A stretch of 43,794 nucleotides of DNA from Amycolatopsis anabasis (GTDB lineage Bacteria > Actinomycetota > Actinomycetes > Mycobacteriales > Pseudonocardiaceae): assembly GCF_009765355.1 (NCBI RefSeq), contig NZ_VTHK01000067.1, forward strand, positions 1-43,794, read 5' to 3'. A program made the position numbers and the translations under genes. The first letter of the stretch is position 1, and each line of letters begins with the position of its first letter. This document shows, in pieces, positions 8,735-16,398 of the stretch. The notes beneath the pieces were generated by a model. That model was not told where the DNA came from. It was given only the letters and a program-made list of their open reading frames with translations, and searched no databases.

Positions 8735-8762
8735 GTCGGGGCAGTTCAGCAGATGCCCCGAC
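8735..8762 (-). promoter_or_regulatory. Stem-loop upstream of the leader ORF (attenuator or marR terminator)
   Basis: GTCGGGGCA (8735-8743) pairs perfectly with TGCCCCGAC (8754-8762) around a 10-nt loop. It lies between the marR-like stop (8805) and the leader ATG (8707). It could end marR transcription or act as an attenuator in the 5' leader of the GTPase mRNA. Confidence 0.5.
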
Positions 8763-8804
8763 CGGCAGGCAACCGATTTTGCGGGTGAACCGGGGAGTTG
8801 AGGG

Positions 8805-9284
8805 TCAGCGGGGTGGCCGCACCTCGCGGTGGCGGACGGCCGCGGTGCCGCCGAGTTCGTCGAGCAGCTCGGCGAGGAGGGTGCGGCATTCCTCGAGTCG
8901 TTCTTCGCCACCACGCCGTCGCAGCCGGCGTTCCAGGGTCGCTCGTGCGCGCCGGGCCGCCGACACCGCGGCGCGGCCGCGGGCGGTGAGGTGCACCCGG
9001 CGGATGCGGGCGTCGCCGGGGTCGGCGAGGCGTTCGATGTAGCCGAGGCGCTCGAGCTCGGCCACCGTTTTGGACGCGGCCTGCTGCGTCACGCCCAGCA
9101 GGGCCGCGAGCTCGCCGACGGTGGGGTGCGCGCCGATGAGGTGCTGGAAGACGTAGCCGTGGGAGAACCGCAGGTCGCCGAACCCCCGGGTGGCGAGTTC
9201 GTCCTGCACTCCCGAGGCGGCGGCGAAGCCGACGAACAGGGCGAGCGTGCCGGTGTCCAGATCGCGGGGCTCAACGGGTCGCAT
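8805..9284 (-). CDS. MarR-family transcriptional regulator
   Basis: About 159 aa. The central winged HTH reads PTVGELAALLGVTQQAASKTVAELERLGYIERLADPGDARIRRVHLTARG, with the DxR wing motif typical of MarR. ATG 9284 has an AGGATGG upstream; ATG 9299 (five codons earlier) is an alternative. It is divergent from the SnoaL-like gene at 9334 and 158 nt upstream of the ribosomal-protection gene on the same strand, so it may control either or both. The shared intergenic region contains repeated GTTG/CAAC elements that could be its operator. Confidence 0.9.
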   Translation of the reverse strand: MRPVEPRDLDTGTLALFVGFAAASGVQDELATRGFGDLRFSHGYVFQHLIGAHPTVGELAALLGVTQQAASKTVAELERLGYIERLADPGDARIRRVHLTARGRAAVSAARRARATLERRLRRRGGEERLEECRTLLAELLDELGGTAAVRHREVRPPR

Positions 9285-9298
9285 GGCGCCATCCTGCA

Positions 9299-9328
9299 TT
9301 GACAACCCAAGTTGTGCAACTATGGTTG
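9299..9328 (+). promoter_or_regulatory. Sigma-70-like promoter and putative MarR operator; leaderless transcript
   Basis: TTGACA (9299-9304), 16-nt spacer, TATGGT (9321-9326). A transcript starting about 7 nt after the -10 would begin at the ATG at 9334, i.e. leaderless. The spacer contains GTTGTGCAAC (9311-9320), and CAACC (9304-9308 region) is mirrored by GGTTG (9324-9328), so a MarR dimer bound here would block the promoter. Confidence 0.55.
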
Positions 9329-9333
9329 TGCAT

Positions 9334-9744
9334 ATGGAACTGCCGAGACATCCCCATGTCGACCTCGCCGTCCGCTACCACCGCGCGGTTGCCCGGCGGG
9401 CCACCGGAGCCGAACTCGCCCAGTTCTTCCACGTCGACGCCGTGCACCGGGAACTGCCCAACGCGCTCCTGCCGGGCGGGGCGGTCCGCGATCTGACGGG
9501 CATCCTCGACGCGGCGGAGCGGGGCCGGAAGACGTTGAGCCATCAGCATTTCGAGATCGTCAACGCGGTCGCCGCGGGCGATCAGGTCGCCCTCGAGGTC
9601 GTCTGGACCGGCACGCTCGCCGCGCCGCTGGGCGAATTACCCGAGGGGCACGTGCTGCGTGCGCACATCGCCACCATCATCGAATTCCGGGACGGAAAGA
9701 TCTTCGCGCAACGGAATTACGACTGCTACGAAACCGCGGGATGA
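9334..9744 (+). CDS. SnoaL-like (NTF2-fold) protein
   Basis: 136 aa. The NTF2/SnoaL fold is suggested by VRYHRAVARRATGAELAQFFHVDAVHRELPN at the start and HIATIIEFRDGKIFAQRNYDCY at the end, the usual closing beta-strands of SnoaL-like proteins. The family includes polyketide cyclases and many uncharacterised small-molecule-binding proteins; no substrate can be assigned. The start at ATG 9334 fits a leaderless mRNA; ATG 9322 in the same frame (MVVHMEL) is the alternative. Divergent from and probably controlled by the MarR-like gene. Confidence 0.8.
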   Translation: MELPRHPHVDLAVRYHRAVARRATGAELAQFFHVDAVHRELPNALLPGGAVRDLTGILDAAERGRKTLSHQHFEIVNAVAAGDQVALEVVWTGTLAAPLGELPEGHVLRAHIATIIEFRDGKIFAQRNYDCYETAG

Positions 9745-9751
9745 CCGAAGA

Positions 9752-11158
9752 TCAGCCGCCCTGGTACGGCGCGGCCGCGCGCTGGGCGGCGAGCAGCAGG
9801 GCGGGCCGCATCTTCGGCCAGAAGTAGTCCCCCTGACAGCTGTACCGGGGGAGGAAACCGTCGCAGCCGCGGCCCTGGTTGTCGCCGACCTCGATGGTGT
9901 AGCTGGCCACGCCGAGCTGGTCGTACACCCAGTCGTCGGTGCCGCCGGCCGCGTCGTAGAGCACCTCGCCGGCCTGCCCCGCCGGATAACCGAGAATCCC
10001 GCCCAGTTGCCCGCCGAGCGAACGCAGTGCGGCGTCGTTGCCGGTATGCGTCGTGTGGCTGAAGTTCCACGGGAAGATCACCGCGCTCGCGTAGCTGTGC
10101 AGGGTGATGAACAAACCCTTGGTGTCCGCGGGGGCCGCGGTGCCGTCCCCGGAACCGCGCCGGTCCGGGTACAGGGAGGTGAACAGCCGCTCCAGCGCGA
10201 CGTTCTCCACCTCGGAATCCGGGCTCGGGCCGAGGTACACCGCGCTGCACGGCTGGTGGGAGATCCCGCTGGCGCCCCAGTGCGAACCGGCGTTGCGGTT
10301 CAGATCGACTCCGGTGTTCGGCACCCCGCAGTTCCCGTTCGCGCTGTCGACGTTCTTGCGTTGCGGGACGGGATTGTCGCCACCTTGCTGCACGACGTCC
10401 ACGCCGTCCGGATTGGCGATCGGCACCACCCACAGCTCGGTGGTGTCCATCAGCTTGGTGACGGCGTCGTCCTTCCCGTAATTGCCGGCGAGGTAGTCGA
10501 TCCACCGCCAGGCCACGTCCCCGGTGGTGATCTCCCGGGCGTGGATCTGCCCCATCAGGAAGAACCGGGGTTTGGGCGCGCCGGTGCTGCGCGCGCAGTC
10601 CCCGGCGTTCTTCTTGGTGAGGCAGATGGCTTTGAGGTCGTAGCCGTTCGGCTGGCCCTTCGACTTCCGCCACGACTGGCCGTAGGTGACCACCTCCGCC
10701 AGGTCCGGATGGTCGGCGGCGACCTGGTCCAGATGAGCGTACTGCGCGTTCACCGTGTGGTAGCCGCCGTAGTACGTCTCGTCCAGATCGCCGGGCAGCC
10801 GGACGGAGTTGTCCCGCCGCGCGGGCGGGTTCCACGGCGGGGCGGGCAGCACCTTGTCCACCGTCGCGGGGAAACCCGCTCCCGACAGCCGCCCGCTCGC
10901 GGCCCGGTCGCCGAGCACGAACAAATCCGCGCCCTGGCGTTGTTCCAACACGTCGAAACCGGCGGCGAACAGCCGTTCCGCCTCGCCCGCCGCACCGGCG
11001 ACCCGGTAGACGAACAGGGTTTCGCCCGCCCGGGTGAGCGGGGGATCGGCGGCGATCGCGCTCGGCTGCGGGCCCGCCTGCGGCAGGAGCAGCAGCACAC
11101 CGGCCACCGCGGCGGCCAGGGCCGTGGTGAGCGCGTTCCTCCGGCGTTGCACCGACAT
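9752..11158 (-). CDS. Secreted zinc carboxypeptidase, M14 family
   Basis: 468 aa, ATG 11158 preceded by GGAGGA. Signal peptide at residues 1-37 (RRRNALTTALAAAVAGVLLLLP, cleavage likely near AIAA). A propeptide-like region (about 38-120) precedes the M14 catalytic domain. Zinc ligands and catalytic residues are all visible: HAREI (His, Glu), the substrate-binding DLNRNAG, the third zinc ligand in TLHSYAS, and the catalytic Glu in YTIEVGD. Several Cys pairs suggest disulfides in the secreted form. It removes C-terminal residues from peptides outside the cell. Convergent with the SnoaL-like gene (7-nt gap), monocistronic. Confidence 0.93.
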   Translation of the reverse strand: MSVQRRRNALTTALAAAVAGVLLLLPQAGPQPSAIAADPPLTRAGETLFVYRVAGAAGEAERLFAAGFDVLEQRQGADLFVLGDRAASGRLSGAGFPATVDKVLPAPPWNPPARRDNSVRLPGDLDETYYGGYHTVNAQYAHLDQVAADHPDLAEVVTYGQSWRKSKGQPNGYDLKAICLTKKNAGDCARSTGAPKPRFFLMGQIHAREITTGDVAWRWIDYLAGNYGKDDAVTKLMDTTELWVVPIANPDGVDVVQQGGDNPVPQRKNVDSANGNCGVPNTGVDLNRNAGSHWGASGISHQPCSAVYLGPSPDSEVENVALERLFTSLYPDRRGSGDGTAAPADTKGLFITLHSYASAVIFPWNFSHTTHTGNDAALRSLGGQLGGILGYPAGQAGEVLYDAAGGTDDWVYDQLGVASYTIEVGDNQGRGCDGFLPRYSCQGDYFWPKMRPALLLAAQRAAAPYQGG

Positions 11159-11722
11159 GGGGGTTCCTCCCGGCGACTGAGCAGGATGGTCCGCAACGCC
11201 AGCGTGTGCGTGACGGACCGATAACCCTACGTAAGTCCGGATCCGCGCGACGCGCGGCCCCTCCTTCCGGAGGAACCACCGTCGACCACATCGTGCGAGG
11301 CCATTGTGGATAATCGGAAGCAATATCGGTCGTGCTGATCCTGTCGTATTGGCGGCAACAAACGTCCGCGACAAAGAAACGGGCTGCCGATGTTGCTGAA
11401 TTCAGGTGAATCTGCGTGGCGTGGGACCCGTGGTACTTCCGGCTCCTCTACGCTGCTGTGCGCGGCGAAGTGGCCCAGAACAGGGCTTCTTCGCCGTTTG
11501 TTGCTGTGACACACGGCCTCCCCAGGGCGAACCGCGCCCGGTTGACAATTTCTCCACGGTGAGAATTTTCGCAACCTCCGCTCGTTCGGGCCGCGCTACC
11601 GCGCAGCCCGGCGAGCGGCTCAGCGAATTACTGCGCCATGGCCCGCGGGAATTGATCAGCCCGGATCAAGTCCGGGGTAAACCGCAGGTATGGCGAGTGT
11701 CACACAAAAGAAATGAGAGGTC
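11159..11722. other. 564-bp intergenic region without a convincing gene
   Basis: Reading frames here lack ribosome sites and family features. A TTGACA at 11542-11547 with an AT-rich stretch about 17 nt later (AGAATTTT) may be a promoter for the gene at 11723. A short hairpin GGGC/GCCC with GCGC arms lies at 11588-11609. Nothing else stands out. Confidence 0.5.
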
Positions 11723-12187
11723 ATGGGCTGGACCGAATTTCATCGGCGGCAGGACGTGCTGAGCGCCGTCCTGTGGCAGGCGCGCCGGAATCCGCGCGGC
11801 CCGCTGCCGTTCGCCGAAGTCCCGGGCGCCGCCGAGGTGTTCGGGACCGAACAGGAGCTGCTGCTCGCCTTGCAGCACAAGTGGAACCGGCTGCTCAGCG
11901 GTTACCTCTGCGCCGCCGTCGGCGACCCGTGGGAGGTCGGCGCCGGGGCGGTGTGGCGAGATGTCGATCTCATCGGCGCGGTGTCGGCGGCCTGGCGGTC
12001 CGCGGCCGTCGACCATCCGACGCTGCGCGCCGTGCTCGACGCGCACGGTCGTGCTCCGGTGCTGACCGAACTGCGCGAGGCGGAGCAGCGGTTGCTCGCG
12101 GTGGCCTCCGGCCTGGCCGGGCCCGCCGACCCCACCGGCGGCGCGAACGCCACCTACGACGCCGTCCTCCACCACCGCGCCGGTTGA
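11723..12187 (+). CDS. Hypothetical protein
   Basis: 154 aa, ATG 11723 preceded by GAGAGG. Begins MGWTEFHRRQDVLSAVLWQA; helical, soluble, no signal peptide or membrane segment, third-position GC typical of a real gene. I do not recognise a characterised family. The sequence (LLALQHKWNRLLSGYLCAA, LREAEQRLLAV) suggests a helical bundle. Monocistronic, followed by 93 nt before the methyltransferase. Confidence 0.7.
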   Translation: MGWTEFHRRQDVLSAVLWQARRNPRGPLPFAEVPGAAEVFGTEQELLLALQHKWNRLLSGYLCAAVGDPWEVGAGAVWRDVDLIGAVSAAWRSAAVDHPTLRAVLDAHGRAPVLTELREAEQRLLAVASGLAGPADPTGGANATYDAVLHHRAG

Positions 12188-12280
12188 CAGCTTCCGATCA
12201 TCAGCGCCACAATTTCATTGGCGATTGAATTAGCCGTGAACGGGTGGCGGGCCGTGCGGCTCGGAGTGGAGGAGGCACGC

Positions 12281-13030
12281 ATGACGGAGGAGAGCGCCCA
12301 AGGTTCGGTCAACCTGGCGGACGCGGATTTCGACCGGATCTACCGGGGCGACTCCGTGTTCGAGGGGCTCGACGTGAAGTTCGAGCGGGTTCCCTGGGAC
12401 ATCGGGGAGCCGCAGCCCGAGGTCGTCGCGCTGGAGGAAGCCGGGCAGATCCGCGGCCACGTCCTCGACGCCGGGTGCGGGCTGGGCGAGAACACGCTGT
12501 TCCTGGCCGCGCGCGGTTACCGGGTGTCGGGGTTCGACGCCGCGGCGCCCGCGATCGAGCGGGCGCGGCAGCTCGCCCGGGAACGAGGTGTCGACGCGGA
12601 GTTCGCGGTCGCGGACGCGACGCGGTTCGACGGTGTGCCGCAGCAGTTCGACACCGTGCTGGACAGCGCGCTGTATCACTGCCTCAACGACGAGCAGCGG
12701 AAGCAGTACAGCGCCGCACTGCACCGGGTGACCGTGCCCGGCGCTCAGCTGCACATGTTCTGCTTCTCCGACCGCATGCCGCTGGCGATGGGTGGTGATT
12801 TCCAGGTCAGCCGCGAGAATCTGCAGGAGAACCTGGGGCAGCACTGGAACATCGTCAGTGCCGAGCCGAAGAACTACACGAGCGCGTTCACCCGGGACTC
12901 GCTCCGGCGGCAGGTGAACCAGGGTGGTTTCGCGAAGGTCGGCATGACCTTCGACCCGGAGGCGCTGGCCGCCGACGACCAGGGGCGCCTCTTCCTCCCG
13001 GTCTGGAAGGTGCACGCGCACCGGCGCTGA
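12281..13030 (+). CDS. Class I SAM-dependent methyltransferase
   Basis: 249 aa, ATG 12281 with a strong GGAGGAGG. Motif I VLDAGCGLGENTLFLA (about 66-81), acidic motif after beta-2 (GFDAAAPAI), then VADATRFD and TVLDSALYHCL. The order matches Rossmann-fold methyltransferases close to the thiopurine/ubiquinone type that act on small molecules. The substrate is unknown. An extended C-terminal part (NYTSAFTRDSLRRQV) is common in actinomycete members. No clear operon partners. Confidence 0.88.
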   Translation: MTEESAQGSVNLADADFDRIYRGDSVFEGLDVKFERVPWDIGEPQPEVVALEEAGQIRGHVLDAGCGLGENTLFLAARGYRVSGFDAAAPAIERARQLARERGVDAEFAVADATRFDGVPQQFDTVLDSALYHCLNDEQRKQYSAALHRVTVPGAQLHMFCFSDRMPLAMGGDFQVSRENLQENLGQHWNIVSAEPKNYTSAFTRDSLRRQVNQGGFAKVGMTFDPEALAADDQGRLFLPVWKVHAHRR

Positions 13031-13108
13031 CGCCGCGGCCCAGGTGGTGCCCGTGCCCGCGCGGCGCGGGCACCACCGTCGATCTTGCGGCCACCTGTGC
13101 GCCCGGAT

Positions 13109-13128
13109 ATCCTACCGCTCGGTAGGAT
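13109..13128. promoter_or_regulatory. Perfect palindrome, TetR-type operator
   Basis: ATCCTACCG (13109-13117) and CGGTAGGAT (13120-13128) are perfect mirror arms around CT. The length and sequence are those of a TetR-family operator. It sits 28 bp before the small Cys-rich gene. The nearest TetR-like sequence is a decayed fragment at 13440-13680. Confidence 0.6.
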
Positions 13129-13156
13129 TGCCGTCGCGGAGACGAGGTGTTCGGGC

Positions 13157-13306
13157 ATGGCGGGATGTCGTGACTGCCGGACGTGCACCATGCGCAAGGT
13201 CGTCCGGGTGCCCCGCGCGCTCGCCTTCGGCTGGTGGGTGTGGGCGCCCAAGACGCTCGTGCGAACCTGCCCGCGCTGTTCGCACACGCTGCGGCGACAC
13301 GCCTGA
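13157..13306 (+). CDS. Small Cys-rich (zinc-ribbon-like) protein
   Basis: 49 aa from ATG 13157. Two CxxC pairs (CRDC near residue 4-7, CPRC near 39-42) plus one more Cys flank a hydrophobic stretch (ALAFGWWVWAP). The arrangement fits a tiny zinc-ribbon or membrane-associated Cys protein. The ribosome site is weak, but the palindromic operator just upstream supports a transcribed gene. Function unknown. Confidence 0.55.
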   Translation: MAGCRDCRTCTMRKVVRVPRALAFGWWVWAPKTLVRTCPRCSHTLRRHA

Positions 13307-13315
13307 CCCCGCGGG

Positions 13316-13429
13316 TCAGCGCAGGGAGTCGAGCCAGGACAGGATCGCGCGGACGCTGGCGCCGATATTGCCCACGTGGCAATGGTTCTGGGCCTGTTCC
13401 GCCGCGGTGAACAGGCGGGTCGTGACCGA
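13316..13429 (-). pseudogene. C-terminal fragment of an FrsA-type alpha/beta hydrolase
   Basis: The minus strand encodes RLFTAAEQAQNHCHVGNIG followed by ASVRAILSWLDSLR and a stop. This matches the C-terminal end of FrsA/DHPON-type alpha/beta hydrolases, including the region of the catalytic His (NHCHVGN). Nothing of the rest of the enzyme is present upstream, so this is a remnant. Confidence 0.5.
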
Positions 13430-13439
13430 ACGGGCCCCG

Positions 13440-13680
13440 GTGAGCGCGGCGGCTTGGCGACCTTCCTGGCGACGCCGCTCGGCACCGCCCTGGCCCGCGT
13501 CGCCTCCCTCGCCCTCGACGATCGGCAACTCGCCGAAGCGCGCCGCACGTTCTGGACTTCCCGCGTCGACCGGGCGCGGCTGATGATCCAGCGCGGAATC
13601 GACCGCGGAGAACCCCGCGCGACAGCGATCAGGCCCTGGCGCTGGAGGCCCTGGCCGCGCCGCTGACCAGGTACCCGTGC
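13440..13680 (+). pseudogene. C-terminal fragment of a TetR-family regulator, frameshifted
   Basis: The plus strand reads LATPLGTALARVASLALDD, AEARRTFWTSRVDRARLMIQ and RGIDRGEPR, a TetR_C ligand domain. At about 13620 the frame shifts and homology continues as RDSDQALALEALAAPLTRY. No HTH domain is present. It is a truncated, frameshifted remnant, perhaps of the regulator that used the palindrome at 13109. Confidence 0.55.
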
Positions 13681-13757
13681 ACGGTGAGCGCGGCACGGAC
13701 GGCGGGCTCGTCGTCGACGACGAGGACGGACACTTCGGGTGATGCGCATCGGGCCAT
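13660..13757 (-). pseudogene. N-terminal fragment of a response regulator
   Basis: From ATG 13757 the minus strand encodes MARCASPEVSVLVVDDEPAV then RAALTVHG, the first strand and acidic pocket of a receiver domain, after which homology ends. The phospho-acceptor Asp and output domain are missing. Upstream sequence still looks like a 5' region. Confidence 0.45.
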
Positions 13758-13833
13758 GACGCGACCGAGAGTAACCGAACGCGATGTCGGATTAACGCCA
13801 GAACCCGGCACCGGGCTGGCCAAGACTGGGGCC

Positions 13834-14526
13834 ATGACCGCGATGACCTCGACGCACAGCCGGATCGAACCCGGCATCCTCTACTTCGGCACGCCGGTGG
13901 TGCTGATCTCCACCTTGAACGAGGACGGATCGCCGAACCTGGCGCCGATGTCCTCGGCGTTCTGGCTCGGGTGGCGCGCCGTGCTCGGTCTGGGCGCCCG
14001 CTCGAAGACCGCGGAGAACATGGTGCGGACCGGTCATTGCGTCCTGAACCTCCCGTCCGACGCCCAGGCCGCCGCCGTCGACCGCCTCGCGCTGACGACG
14101 GGTTCGGATCCCGTTCCGCCGCGCAAGGAGGAACGTGGCTACCGGTTCGAACCCGACAAGTTCGGCCGCGCGGGTTTGACTCCGCTCCCCGCGGAGACCG
14201 TCCCGCCGCCACGGGTCGCCGAGTGCCCGGTGAACCTGGAAGCCGTCGTCGAAGCCGTGCATCCCCTCGCCGAAGACGACCCCGCCCAACGCGGTGCCAT
14301 CCTGACTTTCGAAGTCCGGATCCAGCGGGTGCACGTGCACGAGGAGATCCGCATGCCCGGCACCACGGACCGCATCAACCCGGACGCCTGGCGCCCGCTG
14401 ATCATGAGCTTCCAGCACCTGTACGGCCTCGGCCCCCAGGTCCACCCGTCCACCCTCGCCCGGATCCCGGAACGCCTCTACCGCGGCCCGGACATCGACC
14501 GAGCCCGCGAAACCCCGCGGCGATGA
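13834..14526 (+). CDS. Flavin-reductase-like / FMN-binding split-barrel protein
   Basis: 230 aa from ATG 13834 (ATG 13843 possible). PVVLISTLNEDGSPNLAPMS followed by WRAVLGLGARSKTAENMVRTGHCVLNLP is the FMN-binding split barrel of the flavin reductase (HpaC-like) family. The C-terminal region is longer than in minimal flavin reductases. It likely binds FMN and a nicotinamide or flavin substrate; the physiological partner is unknown. It starts right after decayed gene fragments. Confidence 0.85.
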   Translation: MTAMTSTHSRIEPGILYFGTPVVLISTLNEDGSPNLAPMSSAFWLGWRAVLGLGARSKTAENMVRTGHCVLNLPSDAQAAAVDRLALTTGSDPVPPRKEERGYRFEPDKFGRAGLTPLPAETVPPPRVAECPVNLEAVVEAVHPLAEDDPAQRGAILTFEVRIQRVHVHEEIRMPGTTDRINPDAWRPLIMSFQHLYGLGPQVHPSTLARIPERLYRGPDIDRARETPRR

Positions 14527-14541
14527 ACCAGCCGGAGACGG

Positions 14542-14775
14542 TTATTTCGCTCGCCTGAACAGCGGGTACGCCTCGGGGCTACCGCCCCCGTCCCGGGCGA
14601 CCGCCCACTGGTCGAGCACCCATCCGTGCGCCTCGATCGCCTCAACCGCCGCACTCCAGCCATCGACCGCCAGGGAGGCTTCCAGCCGCGCCGTGAACAC
14701 GGCCCGCCCTTCGCCCGCCGCGCGCTCCGCTTCGGCGACCACCTGGTCCAGCTTGTTCTGCTTGCGAAATGCCAC
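14542..14775 (-). CDS. Small hypothetical protein
   Basis: 77 aa, GTG 14775 preceded by GGGGAG. VAFRKQNKLDQVVAEAERAA is a charged helix, followed by a compact domain ending SPEAYPLFRRAK. No membrane segment. Family not recognised. It marks the left chromosomal flank of the integrated element. Confidence 0.65.
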   Translation of the reverse strand: MAFRKQNKLDQVVAEAERAAGEGRAVFTARLEASLAVDGWSAAVEAIEAHGWVLDQWAVARDGGGSPEAYPLFRRAK

Positions 14776-14899
14776 GCTGCTCCCCGTCCACCCTCGGAGT
14801 CTTAGGCGACCGTCCCGGGGGTCCAGGGGTTCGACCCCCAGTGCGATCACCACCCGATCCCGGCGAAGCCGCTCCGCGGCGAGCAGGGTCAGGCCAATC

Positions 14900-14945
14900 G
14901 GGTGGGCCGGGCGGGGCTCGAACCCGCGGCCAAGGGATTATGAGT
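14900..14945 (-). repeat. attL: 46-bp copy of the 3' part of the tRNA(CAT) gene
   Basis: Identical over 46 bp to 25888-25933 and diverging on both sides. It covers the tRNA from its anticodon loop (TTATGAGT on the plus strand) to the 3' end, but the 5' half is absent here, so this is the element-generated partial copy. Confidence 0.92.
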
Positions 14946-15089
14946 GTCCGAAATCACTCGTCAGGAGGAAGATCGGCAGGTAGAGCGAGGAACCTGTGAC
15001 CGGCTCGTGTGATCTAGAGGAGCCACGCCGAACGGTTTCATGGACCGATCCATGGACAAGCTGGTCCACTGTGGAACGTCCTGATCAGG

Positions 15090-16256
15090 CTATCTCATCG
15101 ATGCCCGTAGCTGCCTGATTCGCCGCTGTTGGCGCGCCGAGCCGATGTCAGCGGCGAGCGTCTGAGCGCGGGCGAGGTGCGCCCGTGCTTGCTCGCGCTC
15201 GTCCAGCTTCATGAACGCCGTAGCCAGGTCCACCTGTAACGCGGTCTCGGCTCGGGTGAACGTGGGATCGAGCCTGTCAAGCGCCGACGACAGAACGTCG
15301 ACCGCTTCCGACTCACCGACCCGCGCGAGGGCATGGCCACGCCAGCGGGCGAGGTGCACCGAGTCGAGCGCAAGGTACGGACCGTCCACATTGGACGTCT
15401 CGTCAGGTAGAAGCACGGCGGCTTGATCGAAGGTCCGCAGACTTGCTGAGCGCTGACCGTCGGCGGCGAGCGTCTCGCCGTGCGCGGCAGCAAGCCATGC
15501 ACGTAGGAGCCGATCAACCTTGCGGTCAACTCGCTTGCGTGTCGTGGCGAGTAGCTCGACAGCGGCGGCGGTGTCACCGAGATCGATCAGCACGAAGGCG
15601 TGTCCGGCGGCGGTATGCGCTCCGAACGCCGGGTTCGTTGGCTCTTTCGCGGCTGTCTTGCCGTGTTCGTACTGCTCCCAGGATTGGGCCACGTTTCCTA
15701 GATCGAGGGCTTGCCATCCGGCGAGGGTGTGCAACTCGGCGAGAAGCGCGGCGAGGGCCTCACGGTTGGCAGGGGTCAGGCTATGGCCCATAAGCCGGGT
15801 TACTTGCTTGATCTTGGTCGTGACTTCCTCATGGGCCACGATCGCGCCCAACTGTCGGTCAATTCGCCGAGTCGCGTTGAGCTGATCATGAAGCAATTTC
15901 AATACGGTGCCGTCGATGCGTGCCGATGCTCGGAGTATCGCGCGAAGTTCGCGTTCGCTGCGATCATCGGTCGGCAGGTCGTTCGGTGCCGATAGCAACT
16001 CGTCGATCGAGGTACCAAAGATCCGCTCGAGCAACCTGGCGGTGGCGCGCTGAGGTCGCCCGATCGGTTTACCGCCTTCACCGCGACCGGATACCAGGCG
16101 CTTGAGGTGCCGCACGCTCAGCGTTGCGGGCTCGTTGTGCTCCTTGGCGAACCTTGCTGCGAAAGTGGCGAATTGTTCGAGAGTCTCGCGACGCTCCCAG
16201 ATTCGTAGTTCGAGCACAGTGCGCGGCGGGTGCGTCAACATCTTCCCGGCCATCAT
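15090..16256 (-). CDS. HTH-TPR regulator 1 of the AICE
   Basis: 388 aa, ATG 16256 with GGAGG eight nt upstream. The N-terminal 90 residues (EQFATFAARFAKEHNEPATLS, LKRLVSGRGEGGKPIGRPQR) form an atypical HTH; the remaining part is TPR-like helical repeats (LAELHTLAGWQALDLGNVAQ, RAWLAAAHGETLAADGQRS). A clear paralogue of the gene at 22786-23919. Such proteins combine DNA binding with a ligand- or peptide-sensing TPR domain, as in RRNPP regulators. It is divergent from the gene at 16399 and may repress itself through the GGGGAC repeats just upstream. Target and ligand unknown. Confidence 0.78.
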   Translation of the reverse strand: MMAGKMLTHPPRTVLELRIWERRETLEQFATFAARFAKEHNEPATLSVRHLKRLVSGRGEGGKPIGRPQRATARLLERIFGTSIDELLSAPNDLPTDDRSERELRAILRASARIDGTVLKLLHDQLNATRRIDRQLGAIVAHEEVTTKIKQVTRLMGHSLTPANREALAALLAELHTLAGWQALDLGNVAQSWEQYEHGKTAAKEPTNPAFGAHTAAGHAFVLIDLGDTAAAVELLATTRKRVDRKVDRLLRAWLAAAHGETLAADGQRSASLRTFDQAAVLLPDETSNVDGPYLALDSVHLARWRGHALARVGESEAVDVLSSALDRLDPTFTRAETALQVDLATAFMKLDEREQARAHLARAQTLAADIGSARQQRRIRQLRASMR

Positions 16257-16274
16257 GCCTGGCACCTCCGCTAT

Positions 16275-16301
16275 GTCCCCGACAAGTCCCCTCGTGTCCC
16301 C
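16275..16301 (-). promoter_or_regulatory. Three phased GTCCCC repeats upstream of HTH-TPR regulator 1
   Basis: GTCCCC at 16275, 16286 and 16296 (GGGGAC on the gene strand), 10-11 bp apart, thus on one helix face. They lie 19-45 bp upstream of the start codon at 16256, in the divergent control region 16257-16398. Probable operator. Confidence 0.45.
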
Positions 16302-16398
16302 TTCGTGACCTGTCGCTGAAATCACTTCTTATGACAAGCTGATTTTAAGTATCCCACAGCCGTTATGGCTGATCAGGGTCGGTGAGGCAAGCGGAGTG

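Noticed and set aside
11406..11762. Open frame of 118 codons in the gap before the hypothetical gene
   Set aside because: No ribosome site, Cys/Arg/Pro-rich random composition, and it runs into the start of the better supported gene at 11723.
13109..13128. Perfect palindrome as a terminator of the methyltransferase
   Set aside because: Only a 2-nt centre, too tight for an RNA loop without opening pairs, and it lies just before a gene start; an operator fits better.
14812..14850. tRNA-like 3' end (GGTTCGACCCCC with CACCA) near the attL
   Set aside because: The T stem does not pair properly and no D or anticodon arms are found upstream; chance similarity is more likely.
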